This document shows positions 52,598 to 61,059 of a DNA stretch of 64,000 bases, in pieces. Made by a program: the position numbers and the translations under genes. The notes beneath the pieces were generated by a model that saw only the letters and a program-made list of their open reading frames with translations, was not told the origin of the DNA and did not search any database. Source of the DNA: Streptomyces taklimakanensis (GTDB lineage: Bacteria; Actinomycetota; Actinomycetes; Streptomycetales; Streptomycetaceae); assembly GCF_009709575.1 (NCBI RefSeq), contig NZ_WIXO01000001.1, forward strand, positions 3,970,001 to 4,034,000, read 5' to 3'. Positions within the stretch are counted from its first letter, which is position 1. Every line of letters starts with the position of its first letter.

Positions 52598-52910
52598 CCT
52601 CACCTCCAAGGTGGCACGAGCTGGTGGCTGCCGAGGACGCCGTCCGGCGGCCCGTACGCATTGGGTCAACGGATGGGCACGGCAGATCGTTCGCCCGTGA
52701 CGCTATCGCGATCCGGGGCGTGCTGTCGCCCACGTCCACGAGGGCGTTCCCCGCGCGACGTAACCCATAGTAAACACATGGGTACTGTCCGTGGCTAGAG
52801 GGTTGTGCCCCCCAATCCGCTCCGCGTCGAACGCCAACGCTCTCCGACGCGCCGGATGTTCCCGACGTCCGCCCTCGCCGCCGAGGGAGCGGCCCCGCGG
52901 TGTTCGCGGC
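52598..52910 (-). other. prsH-sigH upstream region
   Basis: About 310 bp with no gene. It contains the BldD-like dyad at 52761-52773 overlapping an ACCCAT-N9-ATGGGT inverted repeat (52763-52768, 52778-52783). The rest up to the GNAT stop is GC-rich without recognisable features. Confidence 0.6.
52761..52773 (-). promoter_or_regulatory. BldD-like operator upstream of prsH-sigH
   Basis: On the operon strand TTACTATGGGTTA matches the BldD box TNACNCWGNGTNA at all but one fixed position. BldD with cyclic di-GMP is known to repress a sigH promoter in S. coelicolor. The site is about 165 bp before prsH. Identification by consensus only. Confidence 0.5.
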
Positions 52911-53420
52911 CTACGCCCCCTCGGGGACGGCCTCCCCGGGCGTCCGCTCGGCGGCCAGGTCCCGCAGGGGCTCGCCGGAGAGCCGGAAGACCGTCCACTC
53001 GTCCATCGGTTCGGCGCCCAGCGACCGGTAGAAGCCGATGGCGGGCTCGTTCCAGTTCAATACCCACCACTGGAAGCGGTCGTAACCCCGCTCCACGCAG
53101 ACGCGGGCGAGTTCGGCCAGCAGCGCCCTGCCGTGTCCGGCGCCGCGCGCGGTGGGGCGGACGTAGAGGTCCTCCAGGTACACGCCGTGCGTGCCCGTCC
53201 AGGTCGAGAAGTTGAGGAACCACAGGGCGAAGCCGACGGGCTCGCCGCTGTCGTCGTCCTCGGCGATCAGGGCGAAGACGGCCGGGTGTGCGCGGAAGAG
53301 CGCCTCGTGCAACTGTTCCTCGGTGGCCCTGGCCTGATCCAGTGAGCGTTCGTACTCCGCCAGTTCACGGATCATGGAGTGGATCACCGGGACGTCGGCG
53401 GGAGTGGCTGCGCGGATCAC
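52911..53420 (-). CDS. GNAT acetyltransferase, diamine/SSAT-like
   Basis: A 169-residue GNAT enzyme. It starts MIRAATPADVPVIHSMIRELAEYE and has the CoA loop ARGAGHGRALLAELARVC (about 100), with the preceding VYLEDLYVRP and the later WNEPAIGFYRSLGA. The ELAEYE start and the LEDLYVRP strand are typical of spermidine/diamine acetyltransferase-like members, so a polyamine or thialysine substrate is possible. It follows the pyridoxal enzyme gene after nine bases, suggesting one transcript. Confidence 0.9.
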   Translation of the reverse strand: MIRAATPADVPVIHSMIRELAEYERSLDQARATEEQLHEALFRAHPAVFALIAEDDDSGEPVGFALWFLNFSTWTGTHGVYLEDLYVRPTARGAGHGRALLAELARVCVERGYDRFQWWVLNWNEPAIGFYRSLGAEPMDEWTVFRLSGEPLRDLAAERTPGEAVPEGA

Positions 53421-53429
53421 GACGCCAGG

Positions 53430-54389
53430 TTAACCGGTCACCACGGCGGCCACCGAGGTGCCCGGCGCGAAGGCGCCCTCGTCGGCCAGGACGGAGAGCC
53501 CGTACAGCATCTTGGCGACGTAGATCCGGTCCATCCCCGGCAGCCCGTGCCGGTCGGCGAAGTCCCGGGCGAAGCCCTCCAGGGCGTCGGTGGTGCGGGC
53601 GTAGCCGCCGCAGTGGAAGCGCTCCTCGACCGTCCACGTGCCGCGACGGTCGCCGAAGGCCGCCCGTTGGAGGCGCTCCACCTCCGCCGGGAGGAAGCCG
53701 CCCCGCAGGACGGCGAAGCCGACGGCCCGCTGTCCGTCCGCCAACCCGGCGGCGAGGCCGGCGAGGGTGCCGCCCGTGCCGCAGGCGACACCCACCACGT
53801 CGGCCGCGCCGCGCAGCTCCCGGCCCAGCCCGGCGGCTCCCCGGACGGCCTCGGCGTTGCTGCCGCCCTCCGGCACGAGGCGGAACGGGCCGAAGAGGGC
53901 GCGCAACTCGGAGATCCACTCCGGATCGTTCCTGCGTCGGTACGCGGCCCGCGTCACGAAGTGCAGCCGCATGCCGTCGGCGGCGCAGCGGGCCAGGGAG
54001 GCGTTGAGCGGGCGGTGGGCGAGTTCCTCGCCCCGCACCACCCCGACCGTGGACAGCCCCAGCAGCCGGCCGGCGGCGGCCGTGGCGCGCAGGTGGTTGG
54101 AGTACGCGCCGCCGAAGGTCAGCAGCGTGTGCTCCCCGTCCCGCAGGGCGGCGCGCAGGTTGGGCACGAGCTTGCGCCACTTGTTGCCGGTGACCTCGGG
54201 GTGTATCAGATCGTCGCGCTTGAGCAGCAGGCGCACGTCGCGGCGGGCGAAGCGCTCGTCGGCCACCTCCGTCAGCGGGGACGGCAGCCGGGCGGAGAGG
54301 GCGTCGAGGGCGTCGAGGCCGTTGAGGGGAGGACCCGAGGGGGCGGCGGAGGGCGGCGGGTCGGGGTCACCGTGGACGGGGCTGTTCAC
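53430..54389 (-). CDS. D-cysteine desulfhydrase/ACC deaminase-family PLP enzyme
   Basis: A 319-residue fold-type II PLP enzyme. The PLP lysine is in VTGNKWRKL (about residue 65). FGGAYSNHLRATAAAG is the substrate/phosphate segment, GTGGTLAGLAAGL the phosphate-cup loop, and PEGGSN a central motif. The family deaminates D-cysteine or 1-aminocyclopropane-1-carboxylate; the exact substrate is uncertain. The GTG start lies within GGCGGGGTG, so ribosome-site support is weak. A GNAT gene follows after nine bases. Confidence 0.87.
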   Translation of the reverse strand: MNSPVHGDPDPPPSAAPSGPPLNGLDALDALSARLPSPLTEVADERFARRDVRLLLKRDDLIHPEVTGNKWRKLVPNLRAALRDGEHTLLTFGGAYSNHLRATAAAGRLLGLSTVGVVRGEELAHRPLNASLARCAADGMRLHFVTRAAYRRRNDPEWISELRALFGPFRLVPEGGSNAEAVRGAAGLGRELRGAADVVGVACGTGGTLAGLAAGLADGQRAVGFAVLRGGFLPAEVERLQRAAFGDRRGTWTVEERFHCGGYARTTDALEGFARDFADRHGLPGMDRIYVAKMLYGLSVLADEGAFAPGTSVAAVVTG

Positions 54390-55077
54390 CCCGCCATTGT
54401 CGGACCCGGCGCCGGACGGGGAGGGCACCCGGTGCCGTCCCGGTCGGTTCCGGTGGCCCGGGGCGGTGGGGGCCCGGAGCGCGCGACCGCTTCGTCCCCC
54501 TTCGAGATTGCGGATGCGACCGGAAGGTGACGGAGCGCGCCGGACGGGCCGGAGTGGCGCGGCGCGGACGGCGGGGCCGCGTCCACACCGTGCCCCGGAT
54601 GTGAGATGCGTCATATGACACATCACGACTTTTCTGCAACCACACCACCGACACGCTTCCCCAGTGGCCGGGCGTGGCGGGAGGAAGCCATGGTCAAGGG
54701 GGTGGTGGCGTCCGGCGAGCGCGAGCGGGGGGCGGTCGCCGAACGGCGCGGTGGACGGACCCCCGAACGCGGTTCCCGTGCGCTATCGCGAATGCCCGGC
54801 CCCCGGTCGCATGAAAGCGCTCCTGGGGGACACACGGTGTACGTCCCGATCGGTGGATGTCGCCCGTCGCGCTCCCCGAGATCAGGACAGAGGTGAGGCG
54901 AACGCACAGCTCTGAGCCGACTGTTGTCAAGTTTTCTTGACCTGGGCTATATAGATGTGCGTAGGGCATTGCACTCAGTGCCGCACCGCCGACTGCCCCG
55001 CAGCGTGGCGGGACAGCGGGCGACGGCCCGTGCCGACCACCTCACCGGTACCAGTCCGTACGGAAGGGGAGATGGAC
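54390..55077. other. Long non-coding region before the DUF2267 gene
   Basis: About 690 bp with no convincing gene on either strand. A perfect palindrome GTCATATGAC lies at 54610-54619. A strong promoter with an internal dyad lies at 54924-54953. Short open frames here lack ribosome sites and family character. Confidence 0.6.
54924..54953 (+). promoter_or_regulatory. Promoter with internal dyad, DUF2267 gene
   Basis: TTGTCA (54924-54929) and TATATA (54948-54953) are 18 bases apart. The spacer contains the inverted repeat GTCAAG-TTTT-CTTGAC (54926-54931, 54936-54941), which overlaps the -35. The start of the gene is about 125 bp downstream. The bound protein is unknown. Confidence 0.6.
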
Positions 55078-55485
55078 ATGCGGTGGAGCGAGTTCGTGGC
55101 GAAGGTACGCGAGCGGGGGCAGTACCCGACGGCGAAGGAGGCCGAGCGGGTCTCTCGGATCGTGTTGTCGGCCCTCGGCGGCCATCTCGCCGGACCGGAG
55201 CGCACCGAGCTGGCCGTCCGCCTCCCCGAGGAAGGCATGCGCGTGCTGACCGACCAACTGCGGGCGAGCGAGCCGCTCAGCGGCTCCCGGTTCGTCGACA
55301 GCGTCGCGGCGCGCATCGAGGGCGCCACTCCGGCGACCGCGCGCTGGGACGTCAGCTCGGTGCTGAGCGTCGTGGCCGAGCTCGCGGGCGACGACCTGAT
55401 CGGCCGGATCATCGACCGCCTGCCGCCCGGCTACGCCCTGCTGTTCGGGCGCGCCCAGCTCGCCCAGGTCCCCCAGCTCGTCTGA
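55078..55485 (+). CDS. DUF2267-domain protein
   Basis: A 135-residue protein with a DUF2267 domain (MRWSEFVAKVRERGQYPTAKEAERV, in two parts, then VLSALGGHLAGPERTELAVRLP). These domains are frequent in stress-linked operons but have no known activity. The ATG at 55078 has GGGGAG six bases upstream; the ATG six bases earlier sits too close to it. It is preceded by a strong promoter with a dyad and followed by a terminator shared with sodN. Confidence 0.85.
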   Translation: MRWSEFVAKVRERGQYPTAKEAERVSRIVLSALGGHLAGPERTELAVRLPEEGMRVLTDQLRASEPLSGSRFVDSVAARIEGATPATARWDVSSVLSVVAELAGDDLIGRIIDRLPPGYALLFGRAQLAQVPQLV

Positions 55486-55534
55486 GCCACGTCACGCACG
55501 TCACGCCGGCCGCACCGACCGGCGACCGACCGGT

Positions 55535-55573
55535 CCGACGGCCCGCGGTGGTCTCCCCGCCGCGGGCCGTCGG
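55535..55573. terminator. Bidirectional hairpin, DUF2267 gene and sodN
   Basis: 14-bp arms (CCGACGGCCCGCGG) with an 11-nt loop, 50 bp past the DUF2267 stop and facing the sodN end. Confidence 0.75.
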
Positions 55574-55725
55574 CGTGGTACCGGGCCCCGGGGGCGGGAA
55601 CGACTCCGCCCCGGCCGCCGTGGGCTTTCCGGAACTCGGAGCCGGGCGGACCGGGGCGGACGGGTCGACGGATCCGGTCGGGCACGAGGCCGTACCCGAC
55701 CGGCCGGGCGACTCGGGCCTTCCTG

Positions 55726-56121
55726 TCAGGCCTTCTTGGTCTCCCAGAAGATCTTGTCGATCTCGGCGATGTAGTCCAGCAGCTTCTGGCCCGTCGCCGG
55801 GTCGGTGGAGGCCTTGGCGGCCGAGGCGGCCTTCAGGGCGTCGTTCACCAGCTGGTGGAGTTGCGGGTACTTCTCGAAGTGCGGAGCCTTGAAGTAGTCG
55901 CTCCACAGCACCGAGATGTGGTGCTTGGCGAGCTCGGCCCGCTGCTCCTTGATGTACGTCGCACGGGCCCGGTAGTGCGGGTCGTCGTTGGCCTGGTACT
56001 TCTCCTGGATGGCCTTGACCGACTCGGCCTCCACACGGGCCTGGGCGGGGTCGTAGACGCCGCAGGGAAGGTCACAGTGGGCGCTGACCTTCACCTTCGG
56101 GGCGAACAGGCGGGAGAGCAT
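55726..56121 (-). CDS. sodN: Nickel superoxide dismutase SodN
   Basis: A 131-residue NiSOD precursor. A 14-residue propeptide (MLSRLFAPKVKVSA) is followed by the nickel hook HCDLPCGVY. After cleavage His1, Cys2 and Cys6 bind nickel. The remaining helices match the family length. The enzyme dismutates superoxide in the cytosol as a hexamer. GGAAGGA lies eight bases before the start. The divergent gene encodes the peptidase that trims the propeptide. Expression in streptomycetes depends on nickel, but no specific operator was recognised. Confidence 0.98.
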   Translation of the reverse strand: MLSRLFAPKVKVSAHCDLPCGVYDPAQARVEAESVKAIQEKYQANDDPHYRARATYIKEQRAELAKHHISVLWSDYFKAPHFEKYPQLHQLVNDALKAASAAKASTDPATGQKLLDYIAEIDKIFWETKKA

Positions 56122-56293
56122 GAGAGCTGTCCTTCCTCGTGATCGTCTTCTCGCATGTGAGATTACTCCGTGCGGAACGCCTTTTCGCGTGTGCCCCCGT
56201 GCGCCTGGGACAAAAGTCCGATCGGTACGGGGAGGGAGGACGGAGGACGCCGGTGACGACCGGACGCGGAGACGAGGACCGGAGGTGCCGCTG

Positions 56294-56710
56294 ATGCCGG
56301 AGCGGGTGGACGACCAGGAGGACCGCGGGCTGCTGCGGATCGGGCTGGCCGAGGTCTACAACCCGTCGATGGAGCCGGCGCTGCGCCCCGGCGACCTGCT
56401 GGTGGTGCGCTACGGGGGAGTGGTGCGCCCCGGGCACGTGGTGGTGGTGCGGCACCCCTTCCAGCACGACCTGTTGATCGTCAAGCGTGTTGTGGAGCGA
56501 CGCGCGGGCGGTTGGTGGGTGCAGGGCGACAACCCGTCCGTGCGCAACGACAGCCGTGAGTTCGGGGTGGTGCCCGACGATCTCGTGGTGGCGCGCGCGT
56601 GGGTGCGGCTGCGACCCCTGCGGCGGGTTCAGCGCACCCCCGGCGCGCTGCTCGGCTGGGTCTTCTCGGCGGTGTGGCCGCTGCCCTCCAGGCGCTTGCG
56701 GGCCCGGTAG
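56294..56710 (+). CDS. sodX: NiSOD maturation peptidase SodX (S26-type)
   Basis: A 138-residue signal-peptidase-like protease that cuts the NiSOD propeptide. The catalytic serine is in NPSMEPALRPGDLL (about residue 29) and the lysine in DLLIVKRVV (about 65); GDNPSVRNDSREFG is the box E segment. Unlike most signal peptidases it has no N-terminal membrane segment. GGAGGT precedes the ATG by seven bases. It is divergent from sodN. Its last 82 bp overlap the 3' end of the opposite-strand CGNR gene. Confidence 0.93.
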   Translation: MPERVDDQEDRGLLRIGLAEVYNPSMEPALRPGDLLVVRYGGVVRPGHVVVVRHPFQHDLLIVKRVVERRAGGWWVQGDNPSVRNDSREFGVVPDDLVVARAWVRLRPLRRVQRTPGALLGWVFSAVWPLPSRRLRAR

Positions 56711-57243
56711 GCGGCGACGTTGGCGCGGGTGGCGCAGCGGTCCGAGCAGTAGCGCCGGGACCGGTTGGTCGAGGTGTCCAGGTAGGCGTTGCGGCAGGGG
56801 TCGGCCCGGCAGATGCCCAGCCGTTCCACGCCCAGGTCGGTGAGGTGGAAGGCCAGTCCCATGCAGGCGACGGCCGCGTAACCGGCCGTGGCGTTGGCGG
56901 GGTGGTCGGCGAGGTGCATGTGCCAGCGCGGCCGGCCGTCGTCGTCCAGGTGGTCGTGGCCGGAGATCTGCGGACTGGCCGGGTACTCCAGCAGCAGGGC
57001 GTTGAGCAGGTCCACGGCCCCGACCTCGTCGCCCTCGGAGGCCGCCGTGAAGACCGCGCGCAGTCGTGTGCGGACGTTCCGCAACCTGGTGACGTCGGCC
57101 TCGGTGGCGCGGCGCGCGGCGGCCTGTCCCGGGCCGAAGAGGGCGCGCACGGCGTCGACGGAGGTGAGCGTGTCCTCCCCGCGCTGGGGTTGCTCGGTGT
57201 TGACCAGGCGTACGGCGTAGTCCGAGTAATAGTTCAGTTCCAC
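56629..57243 (-). CDS. CGNR zinc-finger (ABATE-domain) putative regulator
   Basis: A 204-residue predicted transcription factor. The N-terminal ABATE domain (about 1-135) has LNYYSDYAVRLVNTE and an internal HMHLADHP. The C-terminal CGNR zinc finger shows CRADPCRNAYLD and RYCSDRCATRANVAAYRAR, giving the four cysteines. The residue set reads C-R-N rather than C-G-N-R. It is divergent from the methyltransferase gene with a dyad between the two, which is a likely target. Its last 82 bp overlap sodX tail to tail. Confidence 0.88.
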   Translation of the reverse strand: MELNYYSDYAVRLVNTEQPQRGEDTLTSVDAVRALFGPGQAAARRATEADVTRLRNVRTRLRAVFTAASEGDEVGAVDLLNALLLEYPASPQISGHDHLDDDGRPRWHMHLADHPANATAGYAAVACMGLAFHLTDLGVERLGICRADPCRNAYLDTSTNRSRRYCSDRCATRANVAAYRARKRLEGSGHTAEKTQPSSAPGVR

Positions 57244-57284
57244 TTGTGATCCTTACGGATGCGCTCTATGGTCGTGGCTGTGGC

Positions 57285-57302
57285 GGGTAAGGGTCCTTAT
57301 CC
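57285..57302. promoter_or_regulatory. Operator-like dyad between CGNR and methyltransferase genes
   Basis: GGGTAAGG-GT-CCTTATCC, an inverted repeat with one mismatch (7 of 8 pairs). A partial copy, CCTTACGGAT, lies at 57251-57260. Lying in the 98-bp divergent spacer, it is a plausible site for the CGNR protein itself. Confidence 0.45.
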
Positions 57303-57341
57303 GTACAAGGCTATTACTCATACGGGAGGCAGGGGGTCGCC

Positions 57342-58124
57342 ATGACCGGAACGGGCACGGCCGCGCACACCGACTGGCAGAGGTGGCAGGCCGACTGGGA
57401 CCGGCAGCAGGAGTGGTACCTGCCCGACCGCGAGGAGCGCTTCAGGGCGATGCTCGACGCGGTCGAGGCGCTGGTCGGACCCGAGCCGAAGGTACTGGAC
57501 CTGGCGTGCGGCACGGGCAGCATCTCCGACCGTCTGCTGAGGAGGTTCCCGAAGGCCACCGCCACCGGGATCGACCTCGACCCGGCCCTGCTGACCATCG
57601 CGCGCGGCCACTTCGCCGACGACCCCCGGGCGGAGTTCGTCCGCGCCGACCTGCGCGACGCGCGGTGGACGGACGCGCTGCCGCACCGCGCGTACGACGC
57701 CGTGCTCACCAGTACCGCGCTGCACTGGCTGCGCTCGGACGAGCTGCGGACGCTCTACGGGCGGATCGCGGGCGTGGTGCGTCAGGGCGGTGTCTTCGCC
57801 AACGCCGACCACATGCCCGACGACACCACCCCCCGGATCAACGAGGCCGTGAACGCCTTCCACCGGGCGCGGCGCGAGCGCGAGAAGGCCGAGGGCAGGC
57901 AGGACTGGGCGGACTGGTGGAAGGCGGCCGCCGCGGACCCGGCGCTGGCCGAGCCGACCGCCGAACGCTTCCGCATCTTCGGCAACCCGGCGGAGGGAGA
58001 CCACGCCGACGGCGAGACGCAGCCCGTCGCCTGGCACGTCGCCTCGCTGCGGGCGGCGGGCTTCGCCGAGGCCCGCACGGTGTGGGCCTCGGCGGCCGAC
58101 GCCATGGTGCTCGCCCTGCGGTGA
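57342..58124 (+). CDS. Class I SAM-dependent methyltransferase
   Basis: A 260-residue methyltransferase. Motif I is VLDLACGTGSISDRLLRR (about residue 50), motif II ATGIDLDPALLTIA, and motif IV region YDAVLTSTALHWL. The C-terminal part has SLRAAGFAEARTVWAS typical of the type 11/25 fold. The substrate is unknown. It is divergent from the CGNR gene, which probably controls it. GGGAGG precedes the ATG at good spacing. Confidence 0.92.
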   Translation: MTGTGTAAHTDWQRWQADWDRQQEWYLPDREERFRAMLDAVEALVGPEPKVLDLACGTGSISDRLLRRFPKATATGIDLDPALLTIARGHFADDPRAEFVRADLRDARWTDALPHRAYDAVLTSTALHWLRSDELRTLYGRIAGVVRQGGVFANADHMPDDTTPRINEAVNAFHRARREREKAEGRQDWADWWKAAAADPALAEPTAERFRIFGNPAEGDHADGETQPVAWHVASLRAAGFAEARTVWASAADAMVLALR

Positions 58125-58193
58125 GGGCCCGCCGGGAGCGCCCCGGAGCGGACCGCGGGACGGCCCGGGGCGCTCCCGGGCCGGGAACCCACT

Positions 58194-58251
58194 CGGCCGC
58201 GGGGGCGGCACGGAGCCGGCTGCCCACCGTTCCGCGCCGCCCCCGCGGCCG
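58194..58251. terminator. Bidirectional hairpin, methyltransferase and malic enzyme
   Basis: Perfect 16-bp arms CGGCCGCGGGGGCGGC with a 26-nt loop, between the two convergent genes. Confidence 0.65.
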
Positions 58252-58278
58252 TTCATGCCGTTCCTCGTGGGCCCGCGC

Positions 58279-59484
58279 TCAGCGCCGCGCCACGCCCTCC
58301 GCGCGCGCGGCGGCGGCCACGGCCGCGGTGACGGCCGGGGCGACGCGCTCGTCGAACGGCGAGGGGATCACGCACGCGGCGCTCAGCTCGTCGGCGACCA
58401 CCGAGGCCAGTGCCTCGGCGGCGGCCAGCTTCATGCCCTCGGTGATGCGCGAGGCCCGCACCTGCAGGGCGCCCGCGAAGATGCCGGGGAAGGCCAGCAC
58501 GTTGTTGATCTGGTTCGGGTAGTCGCTGCGGCCGGTGGCGACGACCGAGGCGTACTTGTGGGCGACGTCCGGGTGGATCTCGGGGTCGGGGTTGGCCATG
58601 GCGAAGACGAACGCGTCCTTCGCCATGCTCGCCACGGCCTCCTCGGGAACGGTGCCGCCGCTGACGCCGATGAAGACGTCGGCGCCCGCCAGCGCCGTCC
58701 CCAGCGATCCGGTCAGTCCCGTCTTGTTGGTGAAGCCCGCCAGTTCCCGCTTGACGTCGGTGAGGTCGGTGCGGTCGGGGGAGACGACACCCTTGCGGTC
58801 GCAGACCGCCACGTCACCGATGCCCGCCTCGATCAGGATCCGGGCGATGGCGACACCGGCCGCGCCCGCTCCGGAGATGACGACGCGCAGCTCGCCCAGT
58901 GCCACGCCCCGCAGTCGGGCGGCGTTGCGCAGGGCGGCGAGCGTGACCACGGCGGTGCCGTGCTGGTCGTCGTGGAAGACCGGGATGTCCAGGCGCTCCT
59001 GGAGCCTGCGCTCGATCTCGAAGCAGCGGGGCGCGGAGATGTCCTCCAGGTTGACGCCGCCGAAGGAGGGCGCCATGCGGACGACGGTCTCCACGATCTC
59101 GTCGACGTCCCGGCACTCCAGGGCGATCGGGACCGCGTCCACACCGCCGAACTGCTTGAAGAGGATCGCCTTGCCCTCCATCACCGGCAGGGACGCCCGC
59201 GGGCCGATGTCGCCCAGGCCCAGCACCGCGGTGCCGTCCGTGACGACCGCGACGACCTGGGACTTCCAGGTGTAGTCGTGGACCAGCTCCGGCTGCTCGG
59301 CGATGGCGCTGCACACCTTGGCCACACCCGGCGTGTAGGCCAGGGAAAGGTCGTCCGCGTCACGCACCGGCACGGTCGCCCGGACCGCCATCTTGCCGCC
59401 GCGGTGCAGAGCGAAGGCCGGATCGATGGCCGGCTCGACGCCGTCGCCCAGCTCGCTCTCGGAATTGACGATCTCTGCTGCCAC
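58279..59484 (-). CDS. NAD(P)-dependent malic enzyme
   Basis: A 401-residue short-form malic enzyme that converts malate to pyruvate, CO2 and NAD(P)H. It shows SLAYTPGVAKVC (about residue 45), FGGVNLEDISAP, FHDDQHGTAVV with metal-binding Asp residues, the nucleotide loop GAGAAGVAIARILI, and the C-terminal SDYPNQINNVLAFPGIFAGAL. No phosphotransacetylase-like extension. The GTG start (VAAEIVNS) has AAGGGG eight bases upstream. The upstream gap of about 550 bp separates it from the ABC transporter. Confidence 0.94.
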   Translation of the reverse strand: MAAEIVNSESELGDGVEPAIDPAFALHRGGKMAVRATVPVRDADDLSLAYTPGVAKVCSAIAEQPELVHDYTWKSQVVAVVTDGTAVLGLGDIGPRASLPVMEGKAILFKQFGGVDAVPIALECRDVDEIVETVVRMAPSFGGVNLEDISAPRCFEIERRLQERLDIPVFHDDQHGTAVVTLAALRNAARLRGVALGELRVVISGAGAAGVAIARILIEAGIGDVAVCDRKGVVSPDRTDLTDVKRELAGFTNKTGLTGSLGTALAGADVFIGVSGGTVPEEAVASMAKDAFVFAMANPDPEIHPDVAHKYASVVATGRSDYPNQINNVLAFPGIFAGALQVRASRITEGMKLAAAEALASVVADELSAACVIPSPFDERVAPAVTAAVAAAARAEGVARR

Positions 59485-60034
59485 TGTTTGACCCCTTCGG
59501 TGAAAAATCTGTAGAGGGCGACCGCGTCCTGGTCGAGGAGCGGGCGGGCACCACGTCCGCTGCCCGTCCGGTGGTTGGGCCACCGTCCGGGGGAGGAACG
59601 GACGCCGGGCGCGCCGCACACGCGCCCAGGTCCCCGGGTGAGGGGTGTAACTGTTCTTTCTACCGGATGAGCGCTACCGCGCACGAATGTCTTTCGCTTC
59701 GCTCGCGGCCTCACCGGGCGTCCCGGGTGTGGTCGTGTCGGACAAAATGCCTGGGTGAAGAAGGGAAGTCCGTCCGACACACGGGAGGAACGTGATGAAA
59801 CTCTCCCCCGTCGACGCTTCTCGGTGTTCGAGCGGACGGAGCGGAGGGACCGGACGACGCACACAAACGACGTCCGATGATCGTTGCCGGATGCCCGTTA
59901 TCCGATTTTGACCTGGTTGCCATCCTGGGCCCCGGCGTCCGGATGGCAAGATTCCCCTCGTCACACGATGCCGCGACACGCCTGGGCGTGCCCGGCGCAC
60001 CGGACACTCCACTCACCCAGCAGGAGGACCCCTC
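59485..60034. other. Long gap between malic enzyme and the ABC operon
   Basis: About 550 bp. It contains the inverted repeat GTGTCGGAC (59735-59743) with GTCCGACAC (59772-59780), 28 bp apart, then a short open frame with a good ribosome site (59795-59911). No family gene is seen. Confidence 0.6.
59795..59911 (+). CDS. Possible 38-residue small ORF
   Basis: An ATG with GGGAGGAAC-GTG just upstream (GGGAGG about seven bases before the ATG) opens a 38-codon frame beginning MKLSPVDASRCSSGRSGG and ending MPVIRF. It has two cysteines and many Ser/Arg, with no family match I know. It could be a leader peptide for the downstream ABC operon, which starts 123 bp later, or chance. Low confidence. Confidence 0.3.
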   Translation: MKLSPVDASRCSSGRSGGTGRRTQTTSDDRCRMPVIRF

Positions 60035-61018
60035 ATGACCGCACGCACCACCCGCCCCCTGCCTCCGGTGGACGGCTCCCCGAGGCCCTCCGCCCGTCGG
60101 CGCCTGGCCGCGGTAGGAGCGCTCGCGGTGGCCGGCTCCCTCCTGCTGACCGCCTGCGGCGACCAGACCGACGGCGGCGGCGAGGAGGGCGGCGGCGACA
60201 CCAAGGCCAAGGAGTCCGCCGCCCCGCTGTTCGACAAGCTCCCCCAGAGGATCCAGGACGCGGGCGTCATCAAGGTCGGCTCGGACATCGCCTACGCGCC
60301 GGTCGAGTTCTACGACGAGAACGACGAGATCGCCGGCATCGACCCCGACCTGGCCGAGGCCCTGGAGAAGCAGCTCGGCGTCGAATTCGAGTTCGGCAAC
60401 GGCACCTTCGACGGACTGATCACGGGCCTGAACTCCGGCCGCCACGACATCATCATGTCGGCGATGACCGACACCAAGCAGCGCCAGGAGGGCCTGGACG
60501 ACAAGGGCGAGAAGGTCGGCGAGGGCGTCGACTTCGTCGACTACTTCCGGGCCGGCTCCTCGATCCTGGTCAAGAAGGGGAACCCGGAGGGCATCAAGTC
60601 CCTGGAGGACCTCTGCGGCGAGACCGTCGCGCTCCAGCGGGGCACGGCGAACGAGGAGCTCGCCGAGGCGCAGAGCGAGAAGTGCGACAAGCCGATCGAG
60701 ATCCTCGCCTTCGACAAGGACACCGAGGCGCTGCTCCAGGTCAAGCAGGGCCGTGCGGTCGCCGACATCAACGACTACCCGGTCGCCGCCTACAACGCCA
60801 AGACCTCCGGCGGCGGCAACGACTTCGAGGTCGTCGGCGACCAGATCGACGCCGCCCCCTACGGCATCGCCGTCGGCAAGGAGGACACCCAGCTGCGCGA
60901 CGCCATCAAGGCAGCCGTCGACGCCATCATCGACAACGGCGAGTACCAGAAGGTGCTGGAGAAGTGGGAGGTCACCAACGCGGCGGTCGAGGAGGCCACC
61001 ATCAACGGCGGCAAGTGA
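60035..61018 (+). CDS. Polar amino-acid ABC transporter substrate-binding lipoprotein
   Basis: A 327-residue family-3 solute-binding protein. The signal peptide ends in the lipobox LLTAC (Cys about 42), followed by a Gly/Glu-rich linker. The binding domain has [53 protein letters not shown] and YGIAVGKED, typical of glutamate/glutamine or similar receptors. The ligand is not fixed by sequence reading. AGGAGGAC precedes the ATG. First gene of a three-gene operon. Confidence 0.93.
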   Translation: MTARTTRPLPPVDGSPRPSARRRLAAVGALAVAGSLLLTACGDQTDGGGEEGGGDTKAKESAAPLFDKLPQRIQDAGVIKVGSDIAYAPVEFYDENDEIAGIDPDLAEALEKQLGVEFEFGNGTFDGLITGLNSGRHDIIMSAMTDTKQRQEGLDDKGEKVGEGVDFVDYFRAGSSILVKKGNPEGIKSLEDLCGETVALQRGTANEELAEAQSEKCDKPIEILAFDKDTEALLQVKQGRAVADINDYPVAAYNAKTSGGGNDFEVVGDQIDAAPYGIAVGKEDTQLRDAIKAAVDAIIDNGEYQKVLEKWEVTNAAVEEATINGGK

Positions 61019-61059
61019 GCCGTACCGGACCCACAGCTCCACAGCAAAGGTAACTCTCC

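Noticed and set aside
54606-54896. Short frames before the DUF2267 gene
   Set aside because: No ribosome sites, no family character, and both strands are equally open.
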